Assembly: GCF_014236795.1 (NCBI RefSeq)
Contig: NZ_CP049017.1
Span: 164,001 to 228,000, forward strand
From: Xanthomonas theicola
GTDB lineage: Bacteria; Pseudomonadota; Gammaproteobacteria; Xanthomonadales; Xanthomonadaceae
Direction of reading: 5' to 3'
DNA: 64,000 nucleotides
In this document: positions 18,691-27,092 of the stretch, in pieces
How the letters are laid out: the number at the start of each line of letters is the position of its first letter
Position numbering within the stretch: the first letter of the stretch is position 1
Notes under the pieces: model-generated
Seen by the model: the letters and a program-made list of their open reading frames with translations, nothing else
Database searches by the model: none
Told to the model about the DNA's origin: nothing
Made by a program: the position numbers and the translations under genes

Positions 18691-19284
18691 TCAGGTCCCG
18701 ATCAGGCGCGGCGCCCGCTGCAGGCGGCGGGCATGGCCGACCCAGGGCAGGTCGGGCAACTGGTCGCCGTAGGTCTCGCGGACCCAGGCGTAACTGCACA
18801 AATCCTTCAACAGCATGCTGGCACGCACCTCCACCTCGTTCATCGTGTTCTGGCCCACTTCGCGGAAACCGAAGCTGCCGTGGAACAGCAGCGCCGCGTC
18901 CGCGCCATGGTCCAGGAAAACCTCGCAGGCCAGCTGCGGGTAGCGCAGCTCGGCATAGCTCTGCACGTCGGCATAGAACGCGCGGCCGACGCCGCCGCCG
19001 CGGCGGCGGCTGGCCACCACGATGCGGTCGATATAGAAGAACGCGGGGTAGCGCTCGCGGAACCAGGCGAAGTTGCTGCTGTCGTGGTCGCTGTCGGCGC
19101 CGAAGCCGACCAGGAAGCCGGCCAGGTTGCCGTCGCGCTCGGCGACGCGGAAGTATTCTGCGGTCTCGTAGAAGCGGTGCAGCCTGGCCGGATCCAGCGG
19201 CAGGATCGCCAGTCCGGCGTTGTTGTTCAGGGCCAGGACCGAATCGAGCTCGTGCTCGCGCACGTCGCGGATGACGATCGACAT
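18691..19284 (-). CDS. GNAT-family N-acetyltransferase
   Basis: A 197-residue acetyltransferase. The central strand-turn-helix that holds acetyl-CoA is visible as IDRIVVASRRRGGGVGRAFY, matching the family's V.p..RG.GvG.al pattern. The N-terminus (MSIVIRDVREHELDSVLALN) and FHGSFGFREVGQ near the C-terminus are also typical. Substrate unknown. It is directly upstream of minC (2-nt gap), so it probably shares the min transcript. Confidence 0.88.
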   Translation of the reverse strand: MSIVIRDVREHELDSVLALNNNAGLAILPLDPARLHRFYETAEYFRVAERDGNLAGFLVGFGADSDHDSSNFAWFRERYPAFFYIDRIVVASRRRGGGVGRAFYADVQSYAELRYPQLACEVFLDHGADAALLFHGSFGFREVGQNTMNEVEVRASMLLKDLCSYAWVRETYGDQLPDLPWVGHARRLQRAPRLIGT

Positions 19285-19480
19285 TCGTGGGAACTCCGGA
19301 AGCTGCTGCGCATGACCTGCCGAGTGCGGGCCGCAAGCTGGATTGTCGCATGTGTGAGCATGAGGGGGTATAAGTTCATCCGCACAGTCGTGTGCCTACC
19401 TCTTGGTTGACGGGGCGTATCCTTGAGATGCAAGGGCGTCCACCTCAGGTATGGGTGGCATTACACAATGGGTCTGCTTC

Positions 19481-19512
19481 CTTGCGGATTGGACGCATCG
19501 TGTATGATACAC
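19481..19512 (+). promoter_or_regulatory. Probable sigma70 promoter overlapping a 13-bp palindrome
   Basis: A -10 like TATGAT (19503-19508) lies 15-16 nt after CTTGCGG (19481-19487). The -10 is centred in GTGTATGATACAC (19500-19512), whose arms are perfectly complementary around one base, so a dimeric repressor could cover the promoter. It sits 34 bp before the start of the small secreted peptide gene. The surroundings are AT-richer than the rest of the window. Confidence 0.5.
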
Positions 19513-19545
19513 GTGCGGCATTTGGACTGTAATAGAGATATTTTT

Positions 19546-19701
19546 ATGCGTTCGATCCTGGTCGTTTTGTTTGCAGTGTCAACCTTGGCGGGAGCACGCT
19601 TGGCGCAGGCTGAGCCCACAGGCGCAACCGGTTTTAGCGCGGCTACGGAGCCGCCGCCTCGGAAGTCTTTCAAATGCTGTCTGCCCGGGCATGAGGCATG
19701 A
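19546..19701 (+). CDS. Small secreted peptide, function unknown
   Basis: A 51-residue product: a signal peptide (MRSILVVLFAVSTLAGARLA, cleavage after QA) and a mature segment of about 29 residues with a Pro-rich stretch (TEPPPRKSFK) ending CCLPGHEA with two adjacent cysteines. A purine-rich AGAGAT lies about 8 nt upstream of the ATG and the promoter-like palindrome lies just before. It is 140 bp upstream of a sensor-kinase gene in the same orientation. I do not recognise it; a secreted signal, an envelope micropeptide or a small toxin are possibilities, none shown by the sequence. Confidence 0.55.
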   Translation: MRSILVVLFAVSTLAGARLAQAEPTGATGFSAATEPPPRKSFKCCLPGHEA

Positions 19702-19841
19702 TTGCAGCGGACATGCGTAAAAACGGCTGAATGCAACAAAAATGGCGGCAAGCTGCATCAATTGCGCTTATCGTCTTGTATGACTTCCTTGTGTGACTTC
19801 TGGAGCAGGCGGAGGAGTCGGCTGTCCTCTAGGATGCGGAA

Positions 19842-21044
19842 ATGCTACAACGCCTGAGCCACATCCGTTTGCTCCGATTTGTCGGCATGTTCACTTGGGC
19901 GCTAGTCGGGTGCTGGCTGCTCAACTTGTTTTTCGATCCGGAGTACCTCAAAGAGTTTGGCGACAACTTAGTCTGGGTGACGGTACTCCCGTGGTTGCTG
20001 TGTTTTCTTGCCTTCGGTGTCGGCTATTGGTGGCTGACACATGACGTCGGGATGCGTGAGCCTAGGCTGCGCGACCATGTCATCTTGTTCCAGATGACGC
20101 TGTGTGCAATCGGAGTCAGCTATTTTTCGGAGACGTCGCTCGGTAGTGTGATGTTGATGGTGCTGGCTGGCTTGCTGCCGTGGTTGTTGCCTATGCCGGT
20201 AGGACTTGCATGGATATTGCTCGGCAGTCTTGCCTTCATCCCGCTGTTCGCAGGACCTATGCACGTACCGCTTGTGCTCGCGATCGTACAGGCGCTGCTG
20301 TATGTCGGTTTTTCCGGCTTAGTGTTCACTACCGCTTACGTCGCCAAGCAGCAGGCCAGTGCACGCGATGAGCAACGTCGTGTCAACGCCGAACTGCGAG
20401 CGACCCGCGCGCTGCTTGCTCAAAGCGCCCAGATCAACGAACGCACCCGCATCTCGCGCGAACTGCACGACCTGCTCGGCCACCATCTGACCGCGCTGAG
20501 CCTGAACCTGGAAGTGGCCGGCCACATCACCGAGGGCCGTGCGCAGGAGCACGTGCACCAGGCGCATACCCTGGCCAAGCTGTTGCTGACCGACGTGCGC
20601 GAAGCGGTCAGCCAGCTGCGCGACAGCGGCGCGATCGACCTGGCCGCCGCCTTGCGGCCGCTGGCCGAACAGGTGCCGGCGCTGCAGATCCACCTGCAGG
20701 TGGAGGAGCCGCTGACCGTCGAGGACCCGGCGCGCGCGCATGTCTTGCTGCGCTGCACCCAGGAAATCATCACCAACACGGTGCGCCACGCCCAGGCCGA
20801 CAACCTGTGGATCCAGGTGCGCCGCGAGGGCCCGCTGGTGGTGATCCAGGCCCGCGACGACGGCCGCGGCTGCGCGACCCTGCTGCCCGGCAACGGCTTG
20901 TGCGGCATGCGCGAGCGGCTGAGCCAGTATGGTGGCAACCTGGAGATCGATGCGCCGCCGGGTGTGGGCTTTCGCCTGCGCGCCGCGGTCCCGAGCGCGG
21001 CTGCGTTGTTGCCGCCCGCCGTTCCACAAGGAGTGCTGCGATGA
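19842..21044 (+). CDS. NarL/DesK-type membrane sensor histidine kinase
   Basis: A 400-residue kinase. Six hydrophobic segments fill residues 1-165 (for example FTWALVGCWLLNLFF, VILFQMTLCAIGVSYF, LVLAIVQALLYVGF), followed by the HisKA_3 H-box ERTRISRELHDLLGHHLTAL and a HATPase domain (QEIITNTVRHAQADN, ARDDGRGC, GNGLCGMRERL). There is no periplasmic domain, so sensing probably occurs in or at the membrane, as in DesK-like kinases. The first third is less GC-rich than the rest. The stop overlaps the regulator's ATG. Confidence 0.9.
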   Translation: MLQRLSHIRLLRFVGMFTWALVGCWLLNLFFDPEYLKEFGDNLVWVTVLPWLLCFLAFGVGYWWLTHDVGMREPRLRDHVILFQMTLCAIGVSYFSETSLGSVMLMVLAGLLPWLLPMPVGLAWILLGSLAFIPLFAGPMHVPLVLAIVQALLYVGFSGLVFTTAYVAKQQASARDEQRRVNAELRATRALLAQSAQINERTRISRELHDLLGHHLTALSLNLEVAGHITEGRAQEHVHQAHTLAKLLLTDVREAVSQLRDSGAIDLAAALRPLAEQVPALQIHLQVEEPLTVEDPARAHVLLRCTQEIITNTVRHAQADNLWIQVRREGPLVVIQARDDGRGCATLLPGNGLCGMRERLSQYGGNLEIDAPPGVGFRLRAAVPSAAALLPPAVPQGVLR

Positions 21045-21682
21045 TCCGTGTTTGCCTGGTCGACGACCAAACCCTGGTGCGGCAAGGGATCCGCTCGCTG
21101 CTGGCGCTGGATGGCGGGATCGAGGTGGTCGCCGAGGCCAACGACGGCCGCCAGGCGGTGGCGCTGATCCCGCAGGCGAAGCCGGACGTGGTGCTGATGG
21201 ACATGCGCATGCCGGCGATGTCCGGGTTGGAGGCGCTGCAGATGCTGTCGCGCAACGGCATGCTGCCGCCGACCATCATCCTGACCACCTTCGACGACGA
21301 CCAACTGGTGCTGGCCGGGCTCAAGGCCGGGGCCAAGGGCTACTTGCTCAAGGACGTTTCGCTGGAACAACTGGTCGGCGCGATCCGCGCGGTGGCCGCC
21401 GGCGGTTCGTTGGTGCAGCCGGCGGTGACCCAGCGCCTGCTGTCGGGCCTGGAGCACATGCGCAACGACTTCGTCAGCCTGGACCGGCCCGACCCGCTGA
21501 CCGACCGCGAAACCGAGATCCTGCGGCTGATGGCCAGCGGCTTCTCCAACAAGGAGATCGCCAACTCGCTGGGCGTGGCCGAGGGCACGATCAAGAACCA
21601 CGTGTCCAACATCTTGTCCAAGCTCGGCGTGCGCGACCGCACCCGCGCGGTGCTGAAGGCGTTCGAGCTGCAGTTGGTGTGA
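21041..21682 (+). CDS. NarL-family response regulator
   Basis: A 213-residue regulator translated from an ATG that overlaps the kinase stop (ATGA). Receiver: VCLVDDQTLVRQG, Asp in VVLMDMRMPAMSG, Lys in GYLLKDVSLEQL. LuxR-type DNA-binding domain: LTDRETEILRLMASGFSNKE and GVAEGTIKNHVSNILSKLGV. It forms a pair with the upstream kinase. Target genes are not evident; the small secreted peptide gene upstream is a positional candidate. Confidence 0.92.
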   Translation: MIRVCLVDDQTLVRQGIRSLLALDGGIEVVAEANDGRQAVALIPQAKPDVVLMDMRMPAMSGLEALQMLSRNGMLPPTIILTTFDDDQLVLAGLKAGAKGYLLKDVSLEQLVGAIRAVAAGGSLVQPAVTQRLLSGLEHMRNDFVSLDRPDPLTDRETEILRLMASGFSNKEIANSLGVAEGTIKNHVSNILSKLGVRDRTRAVLKAFELQLV

Positions 21683-21740
21683 CGGGCAGGATGCCCGCCC
21701 GGCGCAGCGCGCCGGGCGTTCGCGGGCGCGCGAGCCGCCC

Positions 21741-21786
21741 TTGTAGGAGCGACTCCGGGTGGCCTCAGGCCATCAGTCGCGACGAG
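21741..21786. repeat. Dispersed GTAGGAGCGACTCC-type repeat, single unit
   Basis: TTGTAGGAGCGACTCCGG through CATCAGTCGCGACGAG. Related units occur at 25448-25492 and, as a full hairpin, at 51714-51810. It lies just after the response-regulator stop and before the decayed IS; such units are widespread in xanthomonads. Confidence 0.6.
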
Positions 21787-21881
21787 CGAAGCGGCAGGCG
21801 TGCCGCACCCGGAGGCGGTCCGGGCCTGTAATGACCCACTGCATTTCTGCTCAGGTGTTGGTTTCGACCGAGGAGACACCG

Positions 21882-22715
21882 ATGGGCGAAATGATGGACG
21901 AAGAACAGATCAAGCGCTGGACGGCCCGGCGCAAGTCGGCGCTGGTGCTGGAAATCATCCAGGGCAAGCCGACGGTGGCCGCCGCCAGCCGGCGGTTCGA
22001 CCTGACACCCAACGAGATCGAGGGCGGGATCGATGAGGGCAAGCGGAGTTTGGAGAACGCCCTGCGGGCCAAGCCGGAGGAGGTGCGCGAGCAGTACGAG
22101 CGCCAGCTCAAGCAACGACAGCGGGCCGACGGCGAGGCCATGCGGGAACGGGGTGCCGCGGACGCTCGCCGGGCTGTTGGGGATGAACAAGCACACGGTG
22201 CAGCGGATCTTCCAGCGCAAGGGCTGGCAGGTCCGCAAGCGCCCGGTGGGCCAGCGTCCTCGGATCGAGGCGCTACCGTCGAAAGTGCTCTAAGCCTGGC
22301 ACGGGTGAGCGGCTGCCGCACCCGGCAACGGCTGGGCTGGCACCTGTCGCGCACCGGCAAGGCCAGTACCGCTGCCGCCGCTCCGGAGCAGGCCTTGATC
22401 ACCCGGTTCGGCATGCTGGGCCGGGTCCAGGACCGGTTCCTGCTGCGCTCGGACAAGGGCCTGGTCTTCACCCGTGGGGACTGCACCCGCCGGGGGCGCA
22501 GCGACGGACGGAAGCGGGAGTTCATCGCCGCGCATTGCCCGCAGCGGAACGGGAGAGTGGAGCGGGTGATCGGCACGTTGAAGGAACGATGCGCACATCG
22601 CCACCGATTCGAAAGCCAGGCCCGTGCCCTGCGCGTGATCGGCGACTGGATCGGCTTCTGCAACCGGCAACGGCCCCGCCAGGCACTGAAGATGACGACA
22701 CCTGATGGCACCTAG
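21882..22715 (+). pseudogene. Decayed IS3-type transposase (DUF1153-like OrfA region and integrase C-terminus)
   Basis: Starts with RWTARRKSALVLEIIQGKPT and EVREQYERQLKQRQ (OrfA-type helix-turn-helix). It then shifts frame to LAGLLGMNKHTVQRIFQRKG and RPRIEALPSKVL, and returns to an integrase core tail: LGWHLSRTGKAST, LLRSDKGLVFT, HCPQRNGRVERVIGTLKERC, RPRQALKMTTP. About 30 residues of the catalytic domain are missing at 22280-22295, where the 15-mer TCGAAAGTGCTCTAA occurs; its complement also marks the edge of the inverted repeat at 25413. Frameshifts and a deletion make it inactive. Confidence 0.75.
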
Positions 22716-23052
22716 GCCGCTACATTAACCGCATGACCTGTGCACAAACCGATGGGTCATTACCTCATTGGTCTGGCCGCCGCGCCCGGCGGCGTCGCCC
22801 GCGGGCCGGCGCAAACGCCTCGCCGTGTCTGGCCTGCCCGCACCGCGAGGTGCGGCGACGGGCCTGTCCGCCACTGCCCGGGCGGCAATGGTCTGGTCGC
22901 TCGCGCGCCGCCGCCGCGGGGTTGTGCGCGGCGTTTTCGCCAGCATGCCCGATTGCGCGCCGCCATCGGCTGACCACGAGCCGCGAAGCCTGCTAGGATG
23001 CGCGCTTGGCTTCATCAACCCGGCCGTGGGACCGGCCCCGGAGACCTCCTGA
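22716..23052. other. Intergenic stretch without a convincing gene
   Basis: About 340 bp of very GC-rich sequence. Several frames are open on both strands but encode only Arg/Ala/Pro-rich strings without domain character. A short hairpin (CCGCACCGCGAGGTGCGG, 22839-22856) is visible. The 3' end provides GGAGACCTCC, the ribosome-binding site of the next gene. Confidence 0.6.
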
Positions 23053-24219
23053 ATGACCCGTATTATCGAGTTCCTGATCGCACTGGGGATCGTGGCCGGC
23101 CTGTTCGTCATCGTCGGCCTGGTGCTGCCCTCGGAGCGTCACATGTCCGAGAGCGTCGAGACCAATCGGCGCATGACCATCGTCTACGACACGATGAACA
23201 GCCTGCGTCGATTCAAGGACTGGAACCCTCTGGTGTTGCGCGATCCGCGTATCCAGCTGAAGCTTTCCGGCCCCGAAGCCGGCGTCGGCGCCCGTCTGGA
23301 CTACACCTCCGCCGAGGGCTACATCGGTAAGGGCAGCTGGACCATCACGTCGACCGAAAAGAACAAGCAGGTCGTCATCGGCATCGAGGACGAGAGCAAG
23401 GGCAGCGGCAAGACCACGTCGTTCAAGCTCGAGCCGACCGGCAAGAGCGGCCGCAACGTCAAGATCACCCAGGACTACACGGTCAAGTACGGCTGGGACC
23501 TGTTCGGTCGCTACGCCGGCCTGTACGTCAGCCGCCATGTCGGCGACGACATCAAGCTGGGCCTGTCGCGGCTGGGCAACGTGCTGGCCACGGTGCCGAA
23601 CGTCGATTACCGCGCCGAGGAAACCCCGTTGAAGGACCTGAAGGTCGTCGACGTCCCGGCCGAGGATCTGCTGGTGGTCAACGCCGGCAACATCGACCGC
23701 GACAATGAGGCCATCAAGAAGTCCATCAAGGACAACCAGGAATGGATCAAGCGGGTGATGGACGCCAACGGCCTGGAAGCGGCCGGCCCGGTGCGCATCG
23801 TCACCACCGATTTCGGCGCCGACAAGTACGCGTTCGACGTGGCCCAGCCGGTGCGCAAGCGCGCTGGCGGCGCGCCGAAGCCCGGTGCGGCGGCCAAGCC
23901 GGAAGCGAAGAAGGACGACGCGGCCGCGCCTGCTGCCCCGGTCGACGCGACTCCGGTCGCCGCCAGCGGCGAGCCGCTGAAGCCGACCATCCCGCAGGGC
24001 GCGCCGGTCACCTACCTGCGTACCGAAGCGCACCGTTCCGCGTTCGCCCGCTACAGCGGCCACATGGCGGGCCTGGATGCGGCACGCAATGCGGTCCGCG
24101 CCTGGGCCGCGACCAGCGGCTACGACGTGACCGACCGTCCGTACGAAGCCTGGAAGGGCGGCGTGGACAAGTCGTTCTCGCCGGAAGGCGCGTACGACAT
24201 CTACTGGGCGATCAAGTAG
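23053..24219 (+). CDS. Membrane-anchored SRPBCC (polyketide cyclase/START-like) protein with GyrI-like C-terminus
   Basis: A 388-residue protein: one N-terminal membrane helix (IIEFLIALGIVAGLFVIVGL), then an SRPBCC lipid/small-molecule-binding domain (PSERHMSESVETNRRMTIVY, WNPLVLRDPRIQLKL), an Ala/Pro/Lys linker near residue 280-310, and a C-terminal region resembling GyrI-like/effector-binding domains (RYSGHMAGLDAARNAVRAWA, YDIYWAIK). A strong ribosome-binding site (GGAGACCTCC) sits just upstream. Ligand unknown. It appears single-gene, with a hairpin after the stop. Confidence 0.85.
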   Translation: MTRIIEFLIALGIVAGLFVIVGLVLPSERHMSESVETNRRMTIVYDTMNSLRRFKDWNPLVLRDPRIQLKLSGPEAGVGARLDYTSAEGYIGKGSWTITSTEKNKQVVIGIEDESKGSGKTTSFKLEPTGKSGRNVKITQDYTVKYGWDLFGRYAGLYVSRHVGDDIKLGLSRLGNVLATVPNVDYRAEETPLKDLKVVDVPAEDLLVVNAGNIDRDNEAIKKSIKDNQEWIKRVMDANGLEAAGPVRIVTTDFGADKYAFDVAQPVRKRAGGAPKPGAAAKPEAKKDDAAAPAAPVDATPVAASGEPLKPTIPQGAPVTYLRTEAHRSAFARYSGHMAGLDAARNAVRAWAATSGYDVTDRPYEAWKGGVDKSFSPEGAYDIYWAIK

Positions 24220-24247
24220 GCCGTCGCCCCGATGGACGAGTGACCAC

Positions 24248-24276
24248 GCAACGCGCCGCTTCTTGCGGCGCGTTGC
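24248..24276 (+). terminator. Hairpin after the SRPBCC gene
   Basis: A perfect 12-bp stem, GCAACGCGCCGC and GCGGCGCGTTGC, around the loop TTCTT. No U-tract follows, so it may be a weak terminator or an mRNA-stabilising hairpin. Confidence 0.5.
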
Positions 24277-24316
24277 GTTCATGGGGCCGGAACACCGGCC
24301 GGAACGGAGCATCGTC

Positions 24317-24688
24317 ATGCTGAATTTCGATCGTCGTTCGCGCAAGCCGTCCTGGCTGGCCAGCGCCGGCGGCGTGCTCGCGGCCGCCGCGATCGGCCTG
24401 TCCGCGTACGCCGCGCACGCGGTGGCCGCGCCGCTGGCGCAATCGCATCTGCAGACCGCGGCGCTGTACGCGTTCGGCCACGGCCTGGCGTTGGCCGCGC
24501 TCGGCCGCGGCAGCGAACGCCTGCTCGGCCGTGCCGCGCTGGGCCTGTTGCTGCTCGGCACGCTGCTGTTCGCCGGCAGTCTGGCCGGCAACGCGCTGGC
24601 GCAGTGGCCGACGCGGCTGGCTCCGGTTGGCGGGGTGACGCTGATGCTGGGCTGGCTGCTGTGGGCGCTGGACGCGCTGCGGCGCTGA
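24317..24688 (+). CDS. DUF423 family membrane protein
   Basis: A 123-residue protein with four hydrophobic segments: LASAGGVLAAAAIGLSAYAA, ALYAFGHGLALAALG, AALGLLLLGTLLFAG and VGGVTLMLGWLLWALDAL. This pattern and the H..aH features fit the small DUF423 (YgdD-like) inner-membrane proteins of unknown function. The ATG at 24317 was preferred (CGGAG upstream) over an in-frame ATG at 24263. The next gene begins 5 nt after its stop. Confidence 0.8.
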   Translation: MLNFDRRSRKPSWLASAGGVLAAAAIGLSAYAAHAVAAPLAQSHLQTAALYAFGHGLALAALGRGSERLLGRAALGLLLLGTLLFAGSLAGNALAQWPTRLAPVGGVTLMLGWLLWALDALRR

Positions 24689-24693
24689 CGCCC

Positions 24694-25356
24694 ATGCCCC
24701 GCTATCGGCGCGGATTCGACACCCAGGCCGCCTACGACCACCTGTGCCGGCGCGACCGCAAGCTCGGCGCGTGGATGCGCCGGATCGGCCCGATCGAACC
24801 GCAGCCGGGCTGGTCCAGGCGCTTCGACCCGGTCGATGCGCTGGCCCGCGCGATCCTGTTCCAGCAGCTCAGCGGCAAGGCCGCGGCGACCATCGTCGGC
24901 CGGGTCGAGGCGGCGATCGGCTGCACCCGGCTGCACGCCGACACGCTGGCGCGGATCGACGATCACCGGTTGCGCGCCTGCGGCGTGTCCGGCAACAAGG
25001 CGTTGGCGTTGCGCGACTTGGCGCGGCGCGAGGCGGCCGGCGAGATCCCCGGCCTGCGGCAGATGGCGACGATGCACCAGGACGCGATCGTCGCGGCGCT
25101 ACTGCCGATCCGCGGCATCGGCCGCTGGACCGTGGAGATGCTGCTGCTGTTCCGCCTGGGCCGTCCCGACCTGTTGCCGGTGGACGACCTGGGCGTGCGC
25201 AAGGGCGCCCAGCGCGTGGACACGCTGGCGCTGGCGCCGACCCCGAAGCAATTGCTGGCCCGCGGCGAACGTTGGGGCCCGTACCGCAGTTATGCCAGCT
25301 TCTACCTGTGGCGCATCGCCGATGCGGCGGCGCCGACACCGCGCTCGCAGCAGTAG
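24694..25356 (+). CDS. DNA-3-methyladenine glycosylase II (AlkA-like, HhH-GPD family)
   Basis: A 220-residue base-excision enzyme expected to remove alkylated purines. The HhH-GPD fold is seen in DALARAILFQQLSGKAAATI, the hairpin LLPIRGIGRWTVEMLLLF, and the catalytic region LLPVDDLGVRKG, with the second Asp as the likely catalytic residue. There is no C-terminal FeS cluster loop, consistent with AlkA rather than Nth/MutY. It is translationally close to the DUF423 gene (5-nt gap). Confidence 0.9.
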   Translation: MPRYRRGFDTQAAYDHLCRRDRKLGAWMRRIGPIEPQPGWSRRFDPVDALARAILFQQLSGKAAATIVGRVEAAIGCTRLHADTLARIDDHRLRACGVSGNKALALRDLARREAAGEIPGLRQMATMHQDAIVAALLPIRGIGRWTVEMLLLFRLGRPDLLPVDDLGVRKGAQRVDTLALAPTPKQLLARGERWGPYRSYASFYLWRIADAAAPTPRSQQ

Positions 25357-25412
25357 CGGCGCCGCGCGGGCCTAGCGCTGGGGCGGCCGCGAACGGCGCC
25401 GCCAGCGCGCGG

Positions 25413-25576
25413 CGTTAGAGCACTTTCGATCCAAGTGACGCCACTCGTGGGAGCGACTCCGCGCGGCCTTGGGCCATCAGTCGCGACGAGCTTTACAGAG
25501 GTAGAGCCATTTGCGACTGAGGTCGCTCCCAGAACACTGCACTGGCTGCAAATAGCAGAGTCGAAAATGCTCCAGC
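25413..25576. repeat. Nested inverted-repeat element (about 160 bp)
   Basis: The outer arms TTAGAGCACTTTCGA (25413) and TCGAAAATGCTC (25561) are near-perfect complements. Inside are GTGGGAGCGACTCC (25448) and GAGGTCGCTCCCA, also complementary, plus CATCAGTCGCGACGAG. There is no ORF. The outer 15-mer is repeated, inverted, inside the decayed IS at 22278-22292. The structure resembles a MITE/REP-like mobile repeat. Confidence 0.6.
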
Positions 25577-25638
25577 CGGGAAACCTGGTGTTCGCCGTCG
25601 CCGTCGCCGTGGTCGCCAGGGACCACGGCGGCGCGCCG

Positions 25639-26155
25639 TTACGCTTGCGTCTGGCGTGACCATGCGGTGGCGCCGTCCGTCGGCGCAGCGGCGGACGCGG
25701 GTGGCCGGAACAGCGGATCGTCGCTCAGGCGCGGGCGCTGCGCCGACGGGAACCGGCGTTCGCGCTGCAGCCAGCGCCGGTACTGGTAAGTGCCGCGGGT
25801 GGATGATGGTCGGGATGGTCGCGATCACGGCGCCGTCGAACTTGCCGGTGTTGAAGAGCAGGCGTTTGCCCTGTGCGTAGTAGCACACACGGCCGCTGCG
25901 CAGGCGCGGCTCTTGCGGTGGATGCCGTAGCCCAGGCCAGCGAAGATGAGGCTCTCCACCAGCGTGCCGATCCCGACCGCGGCGTTGCCCAGGCGCACGG
26001 CGGCGAGGCCGAGGATCAGCGATGCGAGCGCGGTCAGCGCGGCGGCGATCCAGCCGGCGCGAATGCTGCGCAGGAGGTGGTCGGGCGCTTCGTCGGCGCT
26101 ATGGCGGTGGCGCCGGCCACGCCGGCAGCAGGGGCGGAGTAGGGGGCTGTTCCAT
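25639..26155 (-). pseudogene. Frameshifted small membrane protein, function unknown
   Basis: Three minus-strand frames join into one plausible protein: MEQPPTPPLLPAWPAPPP, then DHLLRSIRAGWIAAALTALA and two more hydrophobic stretches with YGIHRKSRACAAAVC, then YYAQGKRLLFNTGKFDGAVI, then GTYQYRRWLQRERRF and LSDDPLFRPPASAA. At least three frame changes are needed, so no full-length product is expected. The membrane segments lie between residues 40 and 110 of the reconstructed protein. Confidence 0.55.
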
Positions 26156-26270
26156 GCGTGAATCTGCTGGTTGCGTCGAGACCATAGCGGCATCCCTGGC
26201 CTTTAGCCGCGCCAGGCCGGGCGCACGCGGCCGGGCGCGCCAGGCGGCCGAGCGCCGGGCGCTGGATGGC

Positions 26271-27083
26271 TCATGCCTGCGGCGGCGCATGCCAGCGCCA
26301 ATGCCAGGGCTCGTAGACGATGCCGTGCGGATTGCCGCGCGGATAGCTCATCCGGTAGCCGAAGCCGGCGGCGTGCGCCTGCAGCCAGGCGAAGGCCGCG
26401 GTGCGCTCGAGGCTCTCCTCGGCCGGCGGCTCGGCCGGTGTGCCGATGTCCAGCGCGTCGCCGCTGTGGTGCTCGCTGTAGCCGGGCGCGGCATTGACCT
26501 GCAGGATCTGCTGCAGACTCTGCCCGCGCGCGGACTTGCGCGCGAAGATGCCCAGTTGGTAGGCGTGGCTGCGGTAGCCGGAGATCGCCTCCAGCACCAC
26601 GCCGTCGCGCGCGGCGGCGCGCTGCAGCGCGTGCCAGGCGCGCGCGGCGCCGGCGCTCAGCCACAGCGGGCGCCGGTAACGGTCGCGGCCGGCGGCGTGC
26701 AGGGTGGCGGGTTCGGCCTGGATCGACAGGCCGGTGCCGCGCGCGTAGTCCTCGGCATCCAGGCCGAGGCCGGCCAGGCGTTCGTGCAAGGCGCTCAGCG
26801 GCAGCAGCGCGGCGGCGTCGGGTTGCCGGCGCAGGGGCAGGGCGTCGAGGCGGTCCAGTGCCGCGTCGATGCCGGGTTCGTGCATCAGCCGCGGCAGCAG
26901 CGCGTGCATGCCGTGCGCGGAGGCGACGGCGAGGTAGCGGCCGTCGCACTTGCGCCGCAGCAGCCAGGTCGCCTGCGCGAGCAGCCGCGCGTCGGCGTTG
27001 CTGCGCGCGCGCAGTAGCGCGGCCGGCAGCAGTTCGATGCACTCGGTATTGAGCAACAGGGCGGGAGCGGGGCGCATCCGCAC
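26271..27083 (-). CDS. D-alanyl-D-alanine carboxypeptidase/M15 (VanY-like) peptidase
   Basis: A 270-residue protein whose C-terminal half is an M15B peptidase domain: EAISGYRSHAYQLGIFARK, the zinc motif YSEHHSGDALDIG, and YEPWHWRW with the last zinc ligand. The N-terminal 110 residues (starting MRMRPAPALLLNTECIELLP) have no obvious signal peptide, so a cytoplasmic or non-classically exported location is possible. Family activity: trimming the terminal D-Ala of peptidoglycan stem peptides. It precedes two broken genes on the same strand. Confidence 0.85.
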   Translation of the reverse strand: MRMRPAPALLLNTECIELLPAALLRARSNADARLLAQATWLLRRKCDGRYLAVASAHGMHALLPRLMHEPGIDAALDRLDALPLRRQPDAAALLPLSALHERLAGLGLDAEDYARGTGLSIQAEPATLHAAGRDRYRRPLWLSAGAARAWHALQRAAARDGVVLEAISGYRSHAYQLGIFARKSARGQSLQQILQVNAAPGYSEHHSGDALDIGTPAEPPAEESLERTAAFAWLQAHAAGFGYRMSYPRGNPHGIVYEPWHWRWHAPPQA

Positions 27084-27092
27084 AGGGTAGGG

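Noticed and set aside
22741..23052. Small ORFs upstream of the SRPBCC gene
   Set aside because: Open in most frames on both strands because of GC content; Arg/Pro-rich and without ribosome-binding sites.
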